Positions 17,745 through 27,373 of a DNA stretch of 64,000 nt are shown piece after piece. Each line of letters starts with the position of its first letter. The first letter of the stretch is position 1. The notes beneath the pieces were generated by a model. The model saw only the letters and a list, made by a program, of their open reading frames with translations, was not told where the DNA came from and searched no databases. The position numbers were made by a program, and so were the translations under genes. Origin of the DNA: DASSKP01 sp035695045 (GTDB lineage: Bacteria; Actinomycetota; Actinomycetes; JAFAQI01); the NCBI GenBank assembly GCA_035695045.1, contig DASSEX010000030.1, forward strand, positions 91,672 through 155,671, written 5' to 3'.

Positions 17745-19114
17745 CGGGCGGCGGGCTCCAGAATGCCGCGCTCGACGAGAGGGCGAAGCGCGCCGCAGAC
17801 CGCCGCCGCCAGCTCCGCCGACGGCATCGCCGTCGCCGCCGACAGCACCGCCACCAGCTCAGCGACCGGCCGGCTGCCGTCGCACCCGGCGACGAGTGCC
17901 GCGACGGCCTCGTCGCACTCCACCGACCAGTGGAACCCGCCACCCCCGACGAGACGCTGCAGCTCGGTGTCCCACCCGTCCGTGCCCGGCCGCGACCAGC
18001 TCTCCAGCCGTACGCCGTCCGCGACCCGCAACCGAGCATCGAGGAGCTCGGGGTCGGCCGTGTCGCGCAGCCACGACAGCCGGTCCAGCCAACGGCCGAT
18101 CTGCTCTCCCAGCGGCTGCTCGACCTCCTGCACGACCCGTTCGACCGCCACCCGGTGCGGACCCGGTCCGCGGCGCAGCACGACCCAGCCGAAGCCGACC
18201 GCCTCGACGCCGCGGGCGACGAGCCAGCGGCGCCACTGCTCGGCGCGCTCCTCGTCATCGCTCTCGCCCGCATCGGCCAGCCACGTGTCGACGTAGCCGG
18301 CCGGATCCTGCGTATCGCGTTCCAGCAGCAACGCGTCGACGCCGAGGTCGCCGACCCAGCCCGCGACGCGCTCCCGCCAGTCCTCACCACGCACGTGCAG
18401 CCAGTTGACCAGAAGCTGCGCGACGCCGCCGTCCCCCAGCACCTCCGCCGCGGCACGCACCGCCCGACGCGACAGAGCGTCCGCCTCCTGCTCCGGCGAC
18501 GACGACCAGTCCGCGTCGCGATAGGCGAACCGGGCGTCGGGCCCCACGACGAACGGCGGGTTGCAGACGACGAGGTCGAACGCGCGGTCGCGCACCGGGC
18601 CGACCAGATCGCCCGTGAGCAGCTCGACATCGACCCCCGACAGGGCAAAGGAGGTCGCTGCCAGCTGGACCGCGCGGTCGACGACATCGGTCGCGGTGAC
18701 TCGGTCCGCATGGGTGCTCAGGTGCAGTGACTGCACTCCGCAACCGGTGCCGACGTCGAGCGCCGAACGCACCGGTCGGCGAACCGTCAGCTGCGCGAGC
18801 GTCGTCGACGCTCGGCCGACACCCAGCACGTGGTCCGCCCTCGCCGGACGGCCCGAGGCCGCCGTGCGGTCGGAGACCACCCACCAGTCATGCGTGTCGT
18901 CCGCATACGGAGAGACGTCGTACGCCGCACGCGCGACACCGCTCTGCGTCGACAGCAGCGGTGCGACGTCGTCCAGCGCCACCACGTCCGCAACGTCGTC
19001 GAGCGCGACGTCGTCACCCAGCAGGAACAGCCGCGCGACGGTGGCTCGCGGGGATCTGTCGTCGGCGAGCCTCTCGCGCGCAGATGGACGGCGGCCGCGG
19101 GCCAGCTCGGCCAC
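17735..19114 (-). CDS. class I SAM-dependent methyltransferase (NPPF motif)
   Basis: 459 residues from the GTG at 19114. The middle carries a methyltransferase fold: motif I ALDVGTGCGVQSLHL (about residues 117-131) and motif IV CNPPFVVGP (about 184-192), characteristic of enzymes acting on amino groups of bases or glutamine. Flanking N- and C-terminal regions are typical of an actinobacterial family near topA whose substrate is unknown. In-frame coding sequence resembling the family N-terminus (YTVDGVAELLG) continues upstream to hppA without ATG, GTG or TTG. A CTG at 19222 overlapping the hppA stop (CTGA) would restore it. Confidence 0.82.
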   Translation of the reverse strand: MAELARGRRPSARERLADDRSPRATVARLFLLGDDVALDDVADVVALDDVAPLLSTQSGVARAAYDVSPYADDTHDWWVVSDRTAASGRPARADHVLGVGRASTTLAQLTVRRPVRSALDVGTGCGVQSLHLSTHADRVTATDVVDRAVQLAATSFALSGVDVELLTGDLVGPVRDRAFDLVVCNPPFVVGPDARFAYRDADWSSSPEQEADALSRRAVRAAAEVLGDGGVAQLLVNWLHVRGEDWRERVAGWVGDLGVDALLLERDTQDPAGYVDTWLADAGESDDEERAEQWRRWLVARGVEAVGFGWVVLRRGPGPHRVAVERVVQEVEQPLGEQIGRWLDRLSWLRDTADPELLDARLRVADGVRLESWSRPGTDGWDTELQRLVGGGGFHWSVECDEAVAALVAGCDGSRPVAELVAVLSAATAMPSAELAAAVCGALRPLVERGILEPAARQT

Positions 19115-19218
19115 CGCCTCCGCGCCGAGGAGCTCGGCAACGCCGTCGACCGTGTACGACGAACGGCGCAGCGCGTCGGAAACGCGCTGCGCCGCCTCGT
19201 CGGAGAGCAGGCCCTGTG

Positions 19219-21525
19219 TCAGGGAGTCGAAGCCGTCTCGACGGCCGGCACGCCCGCCGACGGACCCATGTCCATCTTGCGGCGCTTGCTGACGACCACG
19301 GCGCCGACGATGAGCCCGAGCGCGAGGATGCCGACGATCACGCGCACCGCGTTGTTCTGGTGCGGTCCGTGGACGCCGTACTTCACCACCGTCGGGACGA
19401 CGAGCAGCGCGACGAGGTTCATGACCTTGATGAGCGGGTTGAGGGCGGGACCGGCCGTGTCCTTGAACGGGTCGCCGACGGTGTCACCGATGACGGTGGC
19501 GGCATGCGCCTCGGAGCCCTTGCCGCCGTAGTTGCCGTCCTCTACGAGCTTCTTCGCGTTGTCCCAGGCGCCACCGGAGTTCGCGAGCATGATGGCCATG
19601 AGGACACCCGCGGCGATGGCACCGGCGAGGTAGGCGCCCAGCGGTTCCCAACCGAGCCAGAACCCGGTGGCGATGGGAGCCAGCACCGCGAGCAGTCCCG
19701 GCGTCGCGAGCTCGCGCAGCGAGTCCTTCGTGCAGATGTCGACGACGCGCGCGTAGTCGGGTCGCACGCTGCCGTCCATGATGCCGGGGTTGTTGCGGAA
19801 CTGGTCACGCACTTCGAGCACGACCCGTCCCGCCGCCCGTGCGACCGCGTTGATGGCAAGACCCGAGAAGAGGAACACCACCGAGGCGCCGAGGATGAGG
19901 CCGAAGAGCACGTTCGGCTTGGAGACGTCGAGGTTGATCTGCCCCTCGCCGCCGGTGACCGCGGTTGCGAACGAGCCGAACAGTGCAGTGGCGGCGAGCA
20001 CGGCCGTCGCGATCGCGATGCCCTTCGTGATCGCCTTGGTCGTGTTGCCGACTGCGTCGAGGCCCGTGAGCACCAGGGCGCCATTGGCGTCGACCTCGCC
20101 GGACATCTCGGCGATGCCCTGCGCGTTGTCGGAGATCGGCCCGAACGTGTCCATCGCGACGATGACGCCGACGGTGGTGAGCAGCCCGGTGCCGGCGAGG
20201 GCGACCGCGAACAACGCGAGGATGACGACACCGTGGCCGAGCAGGAAGGCGATGTAGACCGCTCCACCGATGAGCACCGCGGAGTAAACGGCGGACTCGA
20301 GACCGACGGAGAACCCGCCGAGGATGACGGTGGCAGCACCGGTGAGTGACTGACGCCCGATGTCCTGCACGGGCCGGCGCTCGGTCTCGGTGAAGTAGCC
20401 GGTCAGCACCTGGATGGCGCTTGCGAGGACCAGACCGATGAGGACGGCGAGGAACGCCGTCACCCGCGGGTTGCCCGACAGGTGAGCGACGTCGGCACGC
20501 GCGCCGGTGAGGTCCTTGAACGACGAGGGCAGGTAGGCGAAGGCGGCGATCAGCACGAGCACCGCAGACACGACCGCGGAGATGAAGAAGCCGCGGTTGA
20601 TCGCAGTGAGACCCGTACGGTCGCCGTCGCGCGGCGCGGTGACGAGGATGCCGAGGATCGCCGTGATGACGCCGATCGCGGGGATGATCAGCGGGAAGAC
20701 GAGGCCCTGCTGACCGAAGGCGACCTGGCCGAGGATCAGCGAGGCGACGAGGGTGACGGCGTAGGACTCGAAGAGGTCGGCGGCCATGCCCGCGCAGTCA
20801 CCGACGTTGTCACCGACGTTGTCGGCGATCGTCGCAGCGTTGCGCGGGTCGTCCTCCGGGATGCCCTGCTCGACCTTGCCGACGAGGTCGGCGCCGACGT
20901 CGGCGGCCTTCGTGAAGATGCCGCCGCCAACACGCATGAACATCGCGAGCAGAGCGGCGCCGAACCCGAAGCCCTCGAGCACCTGCGGCGCGTGCTCGTT
21001 GAAGATGAGCGTGACGACGCTCGCGCCCAGCAGACCCAGACCGACCGTAAGCATGCCGACGACGCCACCGGATCGGAAGGCGACGCGCATGGCGGGCTTG
21101 GACCCGGCGGTGTTCGCGGCGGCTGCCATCCGCACGTTGGCGCGCGTGGCCAGCGTCATACCGGCCCAGCCGACGAACGCGGAGAAGGCCGCGCCGATCA
21201 AGAAGAAGAAGGATCGACCGACCCGTGACCCGGTCGTGTCCGCCGGCAGGATGAACAGCAGCGCGAAGATGATGACGGCGAACGGCGCCAGCGTCGTGAA
21301 CTGCCGGCGAAGGTACGCCGCGGCGCCCTCCTGCACCGCTCGCGAGATGTCCTGCATCCGCGGCGTGCCTTGGTCTGCCGCGAGCACCTCGCGCGCGAAG
21401 TAGCCGGCGACGAGAAGGGCGAACACGGCCACGACGGCAACGACGACGAGGATCCCCTTGTCACCGCCGGACACGCTGGCCTTGTGCGCCTCTGCGAGTA
21501 CAGCGGCGTGGAGCATCGGGGACAT
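19219..21525 (-). CDS. hppA: K+-independent H+-translocating pyrophosphatase
   Basis: 768-residue membrane enzyme (about 16 helices) that couples pyrophosphate hydrolysis to proton pumping. Pyrophosphate-Mg ligands are in DVGADLVGKVE and in the repeated DNVGDNVGDCAGMAADLFE stretch. In the determinant GNTTKAITKG, lysine and, three residues on, threonine mark the K+-independent subtype. The ATG at 21525 follows GGAGG by six bases. It sits between the bldG pair and the methyltransferase, as in Streptomyces. Soluble pyrophosphatase is also present in this window. Confidence 0.95.
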   Translation of the reverse strand: MSPMLHAAVLAEAHKASVSGGDKGILVVVAVVAVFALLVAGYFAREVLAADQGTPRMQDISRAVQEGAAAYLRRQFTTLAPFAVIIFALLFILPADTTGSRVGRSFFFLIGAAFSAFVGWAGMTLATRANVRMAAAANTAGSKPAMRVAFRSGGVVGMLTVGLGLLGASVVTLIFNEHAPQVLEGFGFGAALLAMFMRVGGGIFTKAADVGADLVGKVEQGIPEDDPRNAATIADNVGDNVGDCAGMAADLFESYAVTLVASLILGQVAFGQQGLVFPLIIPAIGVITAILGILVTAPRDGDRTGLTAINRGFFISAVVSAVLVLIAAFAYLPSSFKDLTGARADVAHLSGNPRVTAFLAVLIGLVLASAIQVLTGYFTETERRPVQDIGRQSLTGAATVILGGFSVGLESAVYSAVLIGGAVYIAFLLGHGVVILALFAVALAGTGLLTTVGVIVAMDTFGPISDNAQGIAEMSGEVDANGALVLTGLDAVGNTTKAITKGIAIATAVLAATALFGSFATAVTGGEGQINLDVSKPNVLFGLILGASVVFLFSGLAINAVARAAGRVVLEVRDQFRNNPGIMDGSVRPDYARVVDICTKDSLRELATPGLLAVLAPIATGFWLGWEPLGAYLAGAIAAGVLMAIMLANSGGAWDNAKKLVEDGNYGGKGSEAHAATVIGDTVGDPFKDTAGPALNPLIKVMNLVALLVVPTVVKYGVHGPHQNNAVRVIVGILALGLIVGAVVVSKRRKMDMGPSAGVPAVETASTP

Positions 21526-21640
21526 CAGCGTCCTCCAGGTCGGCAAGTCTCGGAAGTCTGGGCAGGCACACGTCGCCGCAAGGGCGCAGCCCGGCCGCGC
21601 GAGAGTTTAGCCAAGACGACCCGGAGGGTCGTGCGGCAGG

Positions 21641-22120
21641 TCAGCCGGCGTCCGGCGCCATCACGTCGGGAGCCGGCCAGGTCATCCGCACGTGCGTCCC
21701 GTCCGCGTCCGAGACGACGTTGACGTCCTCGACGAGTCCGCTGATGACAGCCAGCCCGAAGCCCGGCGGCAGCAGGTCCGGCAACTGGTCGACCGAGGGG
21801 TCCTCGGCCGGCGCCGAGAGCTCCTCGGGGTCGAGAGCGGCGAGATCCGACTCGCCGACCTCGTGCTCGAGCGGGCCACCGTCGACGACCTCGACGACGA
21901 AACGGTCCTGCTCGTCGGTCAGCCGCATCACGACGGGCTGGTCCGGCACCTTGCTCTGGTGCACGCCCACGGCACGCGAGCACGCTTCGCCGACGGCGAG
22001 GCGGACCTCGTCGAGCAGCTGGTCGTCGACGCCTGCGCGGCGCGCCACGGCGAGAGCGACCAGACGTGCCGTGCGCACGTGCGCAGGCAACGCCGTGAAG
22101 CTGACCTCGACCGTCGGCAT
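21641..22120 (-). CDS. RsbW-like anti-sigma factor/serine kinase
   Basis: 159-residue GHKL-ATPase domain protein. The N-box lies around EVRLAVGEACSRAV (about residues 38-51) and the G-box around PGFGLAVISGLVEDV (about 118-132). Such proteins hold a sigma factor and phosphorylate a STAS antagonist. Nine bases separate it from the upstream BldG-like gene, the same pairing as S. coelicolor SCO3549-SCO3548. The middle insert is acidic (residues 85-110). The target sigma factor is not identifiable here. Confidence 0.85.
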   Translation of the reverse strand: MPTVEVSFTALPAHVRTARLVALAVARRAGVDDQLLDEVRLAVGEACSRAVGVHQSKVPDQPVVMRLTDEQDRFVVEVVDGGPLEHEVGESDLAALDPEELSAPAEDPSVDQLPDLLPPGFGLAVISGLVEDVNVVSDADGTHVRMTWPAPDVMAPDAG

Positions 22121-22129
22121 CGCGCAGAC

Positions 22130-22471
22130 TCAGTCGGTGGCGGAGAGAGCTTCGTCGACCGACGAGTGGATCGGGAACACCTTCGTCAGGCCCGTGATCC
22201 GGAAGATCTTGAGGATGCGCTCCTGCGTGCACACGAGCCGCAGCGAGCCCTCGTGCGCGCGCACGCGCTTGAGGCCACCGACGAGCACGCCGAGCCCGGT
22301 CGAGTCCAGGAAGTCGACGCCCTCCATGTCGACGACCAGGTGGTACTTGCCACCGGACACCAGGTCGATCAGCTGCTCACGCAGCTTCGGCGCCGTGTAG
22401 ACGTCGATCTCACCGCCGACGGTTACGACGGTCCGGTCGCCCTCTGTCCTCGTCGACAGTGACAGGTCCAC
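22130..22471 (-). CDS. bldG: STAS-domain anti-sigma factor antagonist (BldG-like)
   Basis: 113-residue STAS domain. The phosphorylatable serine is in FLDSTGLGVLVG (about residues 53-64). The GTG at 22471 is preceded by GGAGG at five bases and was preferred to a longer frame from 22534. In Streptomyces the equivalent protein controls development and antibiotic production by binding anti-sigma factors. The orthology claim rests on neighbours: hppA and the RsbW-like gene downstream, and a divergent helicase upstream. Confidence 0.87.
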   Translation of the reverse strand: MDLSLSTRTEGDRTVVTVGGEIDVYTAPKLREQLIDLVSGGKYHLVVDMEGVDFLDSTGLGVLVGGLKRVRAHEGSLRLVCTQERILKIFRITGLTKVFPIHSSVDEALSATD

Positions 22472-22597
22472 GCGGTCCTCCAGCAGGGTCGGGATGCGGT
22501 CCTCGGCGCTACCGCCAGCGAGGCATTCAACCACGAACAGACCGCTACGCCGCTCACGGGGCGTAAACAGTCAGTGGCACTGGCACACTGAAAGGGC

Positions 22598-24901
22598 ATG
22601 GCGACGACCTGGTTCGAGCACGGTTCGATCCTCGACCGCGTCCTCGCGCCCGCCGGTCGAGCCGAGCGGGTGCTCCACGTCGAGCACGTCCCGCCCCGGC
22701 CGGCCCGCACGGCCGAATGGCCCTCCTGGGCGCCGCCGCTGCTCATCGACCGGCTCCGCGTCCGCGGTGTCGAGCGTCCCTGGTCGCACCAGGCGGCCGC
22801 AGCCGACCTCGCCTGGCACGGCCATCCGGTGGTGCTCGCCACAGGTACGGCGTCGGGCAAGTCCCTGGGCTACCAGCTCCCGGTGCTCTCCGCCTTGCTC
22901 GACAGCGACGCGACCGCGCTCTACCTCTCGCCGACCAAGGCGCTCGCCGCCGACCAGCTGCGGGCCGTCCGCTCCCTCTCGCTCACCCAGGTGCGAGCCG
23001 CGACCTACGACGGCGACACCCCGCCGGCCGAACGTGATTGGGTGCGCTCGCACGCCAACCTCGTCCTGACCAACCCCGACATGCTGCACTTCGGGCTGCT
23101 GCCGAGCCATCAGCGGTGGGCGCGGCTGTTCCGCAAGCTGCGCTTTGTCGTCATCGACGAGTGCCATGGCTACCGCGGGGTCTTCGGCTCGCACGTGGCG
23201 CAGGTCCTGCGGCGGCTGCTTCGCGTGGCTGCTCACTACGGCGCAAGCCCCGTGCCCGTGCTCGCGTCCGCCACCGTGGCAGAGCCCGGTGTGACCGCGC
23301 AGCGGCTGACTGCCACAGACGTCGAAGAGGTGACCGACGATGGCTCGCCTCGTGGCGCTCTCGCCTTCGCGCTGTGGGAGCCGCCACTTTCGGAGCTGAA
23401 GGGCGAGCACGGCGCCCCCGTCCGCCGTAGCGCGACTGCCGAGGCCGCCGATCTGCTCGCCGACCTCGTCATCGAGAAGGTGCGCACGGTGGCCTTCGTG
23501 CGGTCGCGGCGTGGCGCCGAGGTCGTTGCTCTGTCCGCCCGGCGGGCACTGGCCGAAGCCGCTCCGGAGCTGACCTCACGGGTGGCGGCGTACCGGGCCG
23601 GCTACCTCGCCGAGGAGCGGCGCGCGCTCGAACGCGACCTGCACGACGGTCGTCTGCTCGGGCTGGCGAGCACCAACGCGCTCGAGCTCGGCGTCGATGT
23701 GAGCGGGCTCGACGCCGTGCTCATCACCGGGTGGCCGGGCACCCGGGCGTCCCTGTGGCAGCAGGCCGGCCGGGCCGGACGGGCCGCTCAGGACGCCGTG
23801 GCGGTCCTCGTCGCTCGCGACGACCCACTCGACACGTACGTCGTCCATCACCCCGAGTCGGTGTTCGGCAAGCCGGTCGAAGCTGCGGTCCTCGACCCCG
23901 ACAACCCACACGTGCTGGGGCCTCATCTGTGCGCCGCGGCGGCGGAGCTGCCGCTCACCGACGACGACCTCGCCCTCTTCGGACCGGCCGCCCGCGGCGT
24001 CGTCGACGACCTGGTACGCCGCGGCCTGCTGCGTCGCCGGCCGGCCGGCTGGTACTGGACGAAGCGCGACCGAGCCACGGACCTGGCCGACCTCCGCGGG
24101 ACGGGCGGCCCACCGGTTCGCGTGGTCGAGGAGGGCACCGGGCGGCTGCTCGGCACGGTCGATGCGGCCGCATCCCACACGACCGTTCACTGCGGAGCCG
24201 TCTATCTCCACCAGGGCGAGACCTACGTCGTCGGCTCGTTCGACCTCGACGAGGGAGTGGCACTCGTACGCGCCGAGGATCCGGGCTGGTCGACGTCCGC
24301 CCGAGAGCTCACCGACATCGCCATCGTCGAGACGTCGCGCACCCTGGACCGTGGTGACGTCCGCCTGCACTTCGGCACCGTCGACGTGACCACGCAGGTC
24401 GTCTCCTACCTTCTGCGCCGCCTGGGCTCGGGAGAAATCCTCGGCGAGGAGCCGCTCGACCTGCCTCCGCGTCTGCTCCGGACCAGGGCGGTGTGGTGGA
24501 CCGCGACGGACGCCGTGCTGCACAGCGCCGGCCTCGACGTGGCCGACGTACCCGGCGCGGCACATGCTGCCGAGCATGCGGCGATCGGCCTGCTGCCGTT
24601 GTTCGCCACGTGCGACCGGTGGGACATTGGTGGTGTCTCGACCGCCTTGCATCCCGACACCGGCATGCTGACCGTCTTCGTCTACGACGGGCATCCCGGC
24701 GGCGCCGGCTTCGCGGACCGGGGGCATCGTCGTGCGGCAGAGTGGCTGACTGCGACCCGTGACGCCGTGGCCGCGTGCGAGTGCGACGCGGGTTGCCCCT
24801 CCTGCGTCCAGTCGCCGAAGTGCGGAAACGGCAACGATCCGCTCGACAAGGCGGGCGCGGTGCGGCTGCTCTCGGAGGTGATCGACCGGCTTCGAGGATG
24901 A
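22598..24901 (+). CDS. DEAD/DEAH-box DNA helicase with C-terminal Zn-binding domain (MrfA-like)
   Basis: 767-residue superfamily 2 helicase. Walker A is TGTASGKS (82-89), motif II is DECH (VIDECHGY, near residue 188), and motif VI follows in the second RecA domain (QQAGRAGRA). The C-terminal DUF1998/MZB region ends with the four-cysteine cluster CECDAGCPSCVQSPKCGNG. Bacillus MrfA of this architecture repairs mitomycin-type damage. It is the counterpart of Rv3649, and in S. coelicolor is likewise divergent from bldG. Secretion genes next to it (25-32 kb) are the usual helicase/TadE neighbourhood. Confidence 0.92.
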   Translation: MATTWFEHGSILDRVLAPAGRAERVLHVEHVPPRPARTAEWPSWAPPLLIDRLRVRGVERPWSHQAAAADLAWHGHPVVLATGTASGKSLGYQLPVLSALLDSDATALYLSPTKALAADQLRAVRSLSLTQVRAATYDGDTPPAERDWVRSHANLVLTNPDMLHFGLLPSHQRWARLFRKLRFVVIDECHGYRGVFGSHVAQVLRRLLRVAAHYGASPVPVLASATVAEPGVTAQRLTATDVEEVTDDGSPRGALAFALWEPPLSELKGEHGAPVRRSATAEAADLLADLVIEKVRTVAFVRSRRGAEVVALSARRALAEAAPELTSRVAAYRAGYLAEERRALERDLHDGRLLGLASTNALELGVDVSGLDAVLITGWPGTRASLWQQAGRAGRAAQDAVAVLVARDDPLDTYVVHHPESVFGKPVEAAVLDPDNPHVLGPHLCAAAAELPLTDDDLALFGPAARGVVDDLVRRGLLRRRPAGWYWTKRDRATDLADLRGTGGPPVRVVEEGTGRLLGTVDAAASHTTVHCGAVYLHQGETYVVGSFDLDEGVALVRAEDPGWSTSARELTDIAIVETSRTLDRGDVRLHFGTVDVTTQVVSYLLRRLGSGEILGEEPLDLPPRLLRTRAVWWTATDAVLHSAGLDVADVPGAAHAAEHAAIGLLPLFATCDRWDIGGVSTALHPDTGMLTVFVYDGHPGGAGFADRGHRRAAEWLTATRDAVAACECDAGCPSCVQSPKCGNGNDPLDKAGAVRLLSEVIDRLRG

Positions 24902-24971
24902 GGCGGGCTCATCGGGGTAAGAGGTCTCGCAGATACGTCGTGGGTCATCAGACGAAGCGAGGTGTGTCCCC

Positions 24972-25358
24972 ATGGCTGTGCTCGGACTGCTCCTGATGCT
25001 CGGAGCCGCCGCCGTCGCGACGGACGCGGTCATCCAGAACACGCAGCTCACCGACGCTGTGCTGTTCAACCACCACTTCGGCATCTCGCTCGGCGCCTCG
25101 TTCGTGACGGGCTGCGTCGTCGGGCTTCTGTTCGCTCTCGGTCTCGCGATGCTGCTCGGCGGCTTCAGCCGGGGCATGCGGGCCCGGCGCGAGCGCCGTG
25201 CACTTCGCAACCACACGGCCGAGGCCGAGGCGTTGCGCGAGCGCAATGCCTCGCTCGAGCAGCAGCTCGCCACGCAGGACAACGTCTACCCGAACGAGCC
25301 GGCGACGACGCACACCACGAACACGGTCGACGACAACGGCGCCCGTCACCGCGTCTGA
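24972..25358 (+). CDS. small membrane protein with cytoplasmic coiled coil
   Basis: 128 residues: an N-terminal hydrophobic segment (2-20), a second (about 45-70), then a basic stretch (RGMRARRERRALR), a heptad-like region (EAEALRERNASLEQQLA) and a polar tail. This LapA-like layout suggests two membrane helices and a cytoplasmic coiled coil. No function can be assigned. It is convergent with the secreted-protein gene ending at 25403, only 44 bases away. Confidence 0.7.
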   Translation: MAVLGLLLMLGAAAVATDAVIQNTQLTDAVLFNHHFGISLGASFVTGCVVGLLFALGLAMLLGGFSRGMRARRERRALRNHTAEAEALRERNASLEQQLATQDNVYPNEPATTHTTNTVDDNGARHRV

Positions 25359-25402
25359 GAAGTCAGCTCAGATCTTCGAGGTTCGGCGCACCGATGTCGT
25401 CG

Positions 25403-26587
25403 TCAGTCGGCGACGTCGGTGCGCTCGACCCACGCGCGCAGGTGCGCCGCGACCAGCATCAACACAGCGGCGCCGGCAAGCGCCCGCCACAGCGGCCCTG
25501 AGTCCACGACGTTGGCCAGGTCACCGACGACCGCGGCAGCGACCCCGTTGCGTCCGTTGCGGACGGCTTCCCGCTTGACCTGGTCGGGGTAGACGAGCGG
25601 CTTGTAGGTGCCCATCGGCAGCGGCTTCACCTCGGTGATGACCGACGGCAGATCCGGGGCGTTGCCCGCTGTCACCGTCGGGAGGTAGCTGCGCAGGTCG
25701 GCAGCGGGGTGCTTGCCGAGGGTGTGCCCGCCCTTCGTCGTGCCGCCGGCGCCACCACCAGAGGTCGAGCCTCCGCCGGTGCCGGTGCCTCCGCCGGACG
25801 TTCCCCCGCCACCGCCGGTGCTGCCGGGCTGACCGGACGGGGCCGGGCTCGGCGCCGCCGGGAAGGTGACGGTGGTGGTCGCGTCGGGCGAGTCGAGGAG
25901 TCCGCCACTCGCGCTACGACGTCGGGCGACCATGACGTACTGCTGCTGGGTGCCGCTCACGCCGGACCCGAACTGCACGCTGACCGAACAGCCGGAGCTG
26001 TCGCACACCGAGGACGGGTCGAGACCGCCGGGCGTGACGTCGGATCCGCCGCTCTGCAGGTCGTAGTCGACGAGGTCGGGTTCGGTGTTCGGCTTCCAGC
26101 TGAAGGTCGCGACCGTGCCGTCGGCGCTGCCACCGAAGCCCTGCACCTGGGCAGGGGGCACGTTGAAGCGGATCGTGGTCGCCGAGGACTGGGTCGAGCC
26201 GACATCCACGCGGAAGGCGTACGAGCCGTTGACCGCCTCGGCGCAGGGCGAGGTCCAGGGGTCGCAGTCGGTGCTGAAGGACACCGCCGACGTGTTGCCG
26301 GTCGACGCCGGCCCGGCCGTGCCCGTCCACAGCGTGTGGTCGGTGCCGCCGGGGTCGGTGACGATGAGCTTCACCGTCTTGCTGCTGAGGCTCCCGCTGT
26401 TGTCGTAGTGGCCCACGATCGACAGGGTCGTCTGGTGGTCGACCACACCGGAGCTGTCCCCGGTCACGCTGACGCTGCTGGCGGCGAGGGCGGGCGCGGC
26501 GGCGATCGCCACAGCAGAAGAGGCGATGCCGAGCGGAAGCGCGACTCGGGCGGAGATGCGCAGCAAGCTGAGCGCGCTCATGCTCAT
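25403..26587 (-). CDS. secreted membrane-anchored protein next to sortase
   Basis: 394 residues: signal peptide (about 1-35), an extracellular part with two disulfide-capable cysteine pairs and a fibronectin III-like domain (about 150-260), a long Gly/Ser/Thr linker (about 275-310), and a C-terminal helix (about 365-385) with a short charged tail. I find no LPxTG or LAxTG before the helix, so it is probably membrane-anchored rather than sorted. Its ATG at 26587 overlaps the sortase stop as ATGA, so the two are translationally coupled and may act together. Substrate or partner unknown. Confidence 0.75.
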   Translation of the reverse strand: MSMSALSLLRISARVALPLGIASSAVAIAAAPALAASSVSVTGDSSGVVDHQTTLSIVGHYDNSGSLSSKTVKLIVTDPGGTDHTLWTGTAGPASTGNTSAVSFSTDCDPWTSPCAEAVNGSYAFRVDVGSTQSSATTIRFNVPPAQVQGFGGSADGTVATFSWKPNTEPDLVDYDLQSGGSDVTPGGLDPSSVCDSSGCSVSVQFGSGVSGTQQQYVMVARRRSASGGLLDSPDATTTVTFPAAPSPAPSGQPGSTGGGGGTSGGGTGTGGGSTSGGGAGGTTKGGHTLGKHPAADLRSYLPTVTAGNAPDLPSVITEVKPLPMGTYKPLVYPDQVKREAVRNGRNGVAAAVVGDLANVVDSGPLWRALAGAAVLMLVAAHLRAWVERTDVAD

Positions 26588-27306
26588 GCCTTCCCGGTCG
26601 ACTTCACGAGTCGCAGTCGCAACACGATGCGGTGGCTGTCGCTGCCCAGCGGATGACAGCTGGTCAGGGTCAGCCAGTGACCCCGTCCGAGCGCACCTTG
26701 CTGGCTGACGACGTAGTAGGCATTCGGCAGGACGACCCACGGATTTGAGTGACCGCCGAAGGGCTTGACGACTTCGTAGGTGCAGCGGCCGAGGGGAGTG
26801 ATGAGCTCGACGGTGTCACCGGCGTGCATCTCGTCGATCTTGTTGAACGGACGTCCATAGGTCGTCCGGTGCCCGGCGATGCCGACATTGCCCTGCTCGC
26901 AGGGAAATGGCGTGTTGACGTAGTGGCCGGCGCCGGCGTTGAGTGCCGCGGGAGTCGTCCCCTCGACGACGACGACGTTGACCTTCATGCGGTCGTTGTT
27001 GATGACGAGACGGGTCAGCCCCTGTCCGACCTTGATCTTGTGCTCGAGGTACTCGGTCTTGAGGCCGGGATCCGCGGTGTTGAGCTTGACGTGGCGCTGC
27101 TGGAACCGCTGGAACAGGTCGGTGAAGGCCGGGAAGGCGAACATGGAGACGCCGGAGACGAGGAGGACGACCGTCAGGGCCGAGACCGCGCGCCGCCCAC
27201 CCGGTCGGCGCAGGCTCATCCCGAGGAGCGAGCCGAACGACCGCGTCTGCCCGGAGGCGACAGGAAGGAAGGACGGGGCCGCCGAACCGGTCGTCGGGTC
27301 CTGCAT
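26584..27306 (-). CDS. class E sortase
   Basis: 240-residue transpeptidase. One N-terminal membrane helix (about 45-65) precedes the sortase beta-barrel. The catalytic histidine is in GIAGHRTTYG, the cysteine in LTLTSCHP and the arginine in HRIVLRLRL near the C-terminus. The class E assignment rests on this motif combination and the actinobacterial context. Class E enzymes cut LAxTG signals and attach proteins to the cell wall. The ATG at 27306 has GAGGAGG seven bases upstream. It follows the Tad pilus genes by 67 bases, and an LASTG substrate is encoded at 5956-7602. Confidence 0.9.
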   Translation of the reverse strand: MQDPTTGSAAPSFLPVASGQTRSFGSLLGMSLRRPGGRRAVSALTVVLLVSGVSMFAFPAFTDLFQRFQQRHVKLNTADPGLKTEYLEHKIKVGQGLTRLVINNDRMKVNVVVVEGTTPAALNAGAGHYVNTPFPCEQGNVGIAGHRTTYGRPFNKIDEMHAGDTVELITPLGRCTYEVVKPFGGHSNPWVVLPNAYYVVSQQGALGRGHWLTLTSCHPLGSDSHRIVLRLRLVKSTGKA

Positions 27307-27373
27307 GGCAGCGCCTCCTCCCCACGGCGTCGAACACGCTGCGTAACCGCTCAACGACGCCGCTGGAGCAAGG

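Noticed and set aside
23576..25282. Long minus-strand frame opposite the helicase
   Set aside because: Antisense shadow of the helicase; composition (Arg/Ser/Pro-rich) without motifs.
25740..25870. Low-complexity Gly/Ser repeat as a separate element
   Set aside because: It is the linker of the secreted protein at 25403-26587, in frame and normal for surface proteins.
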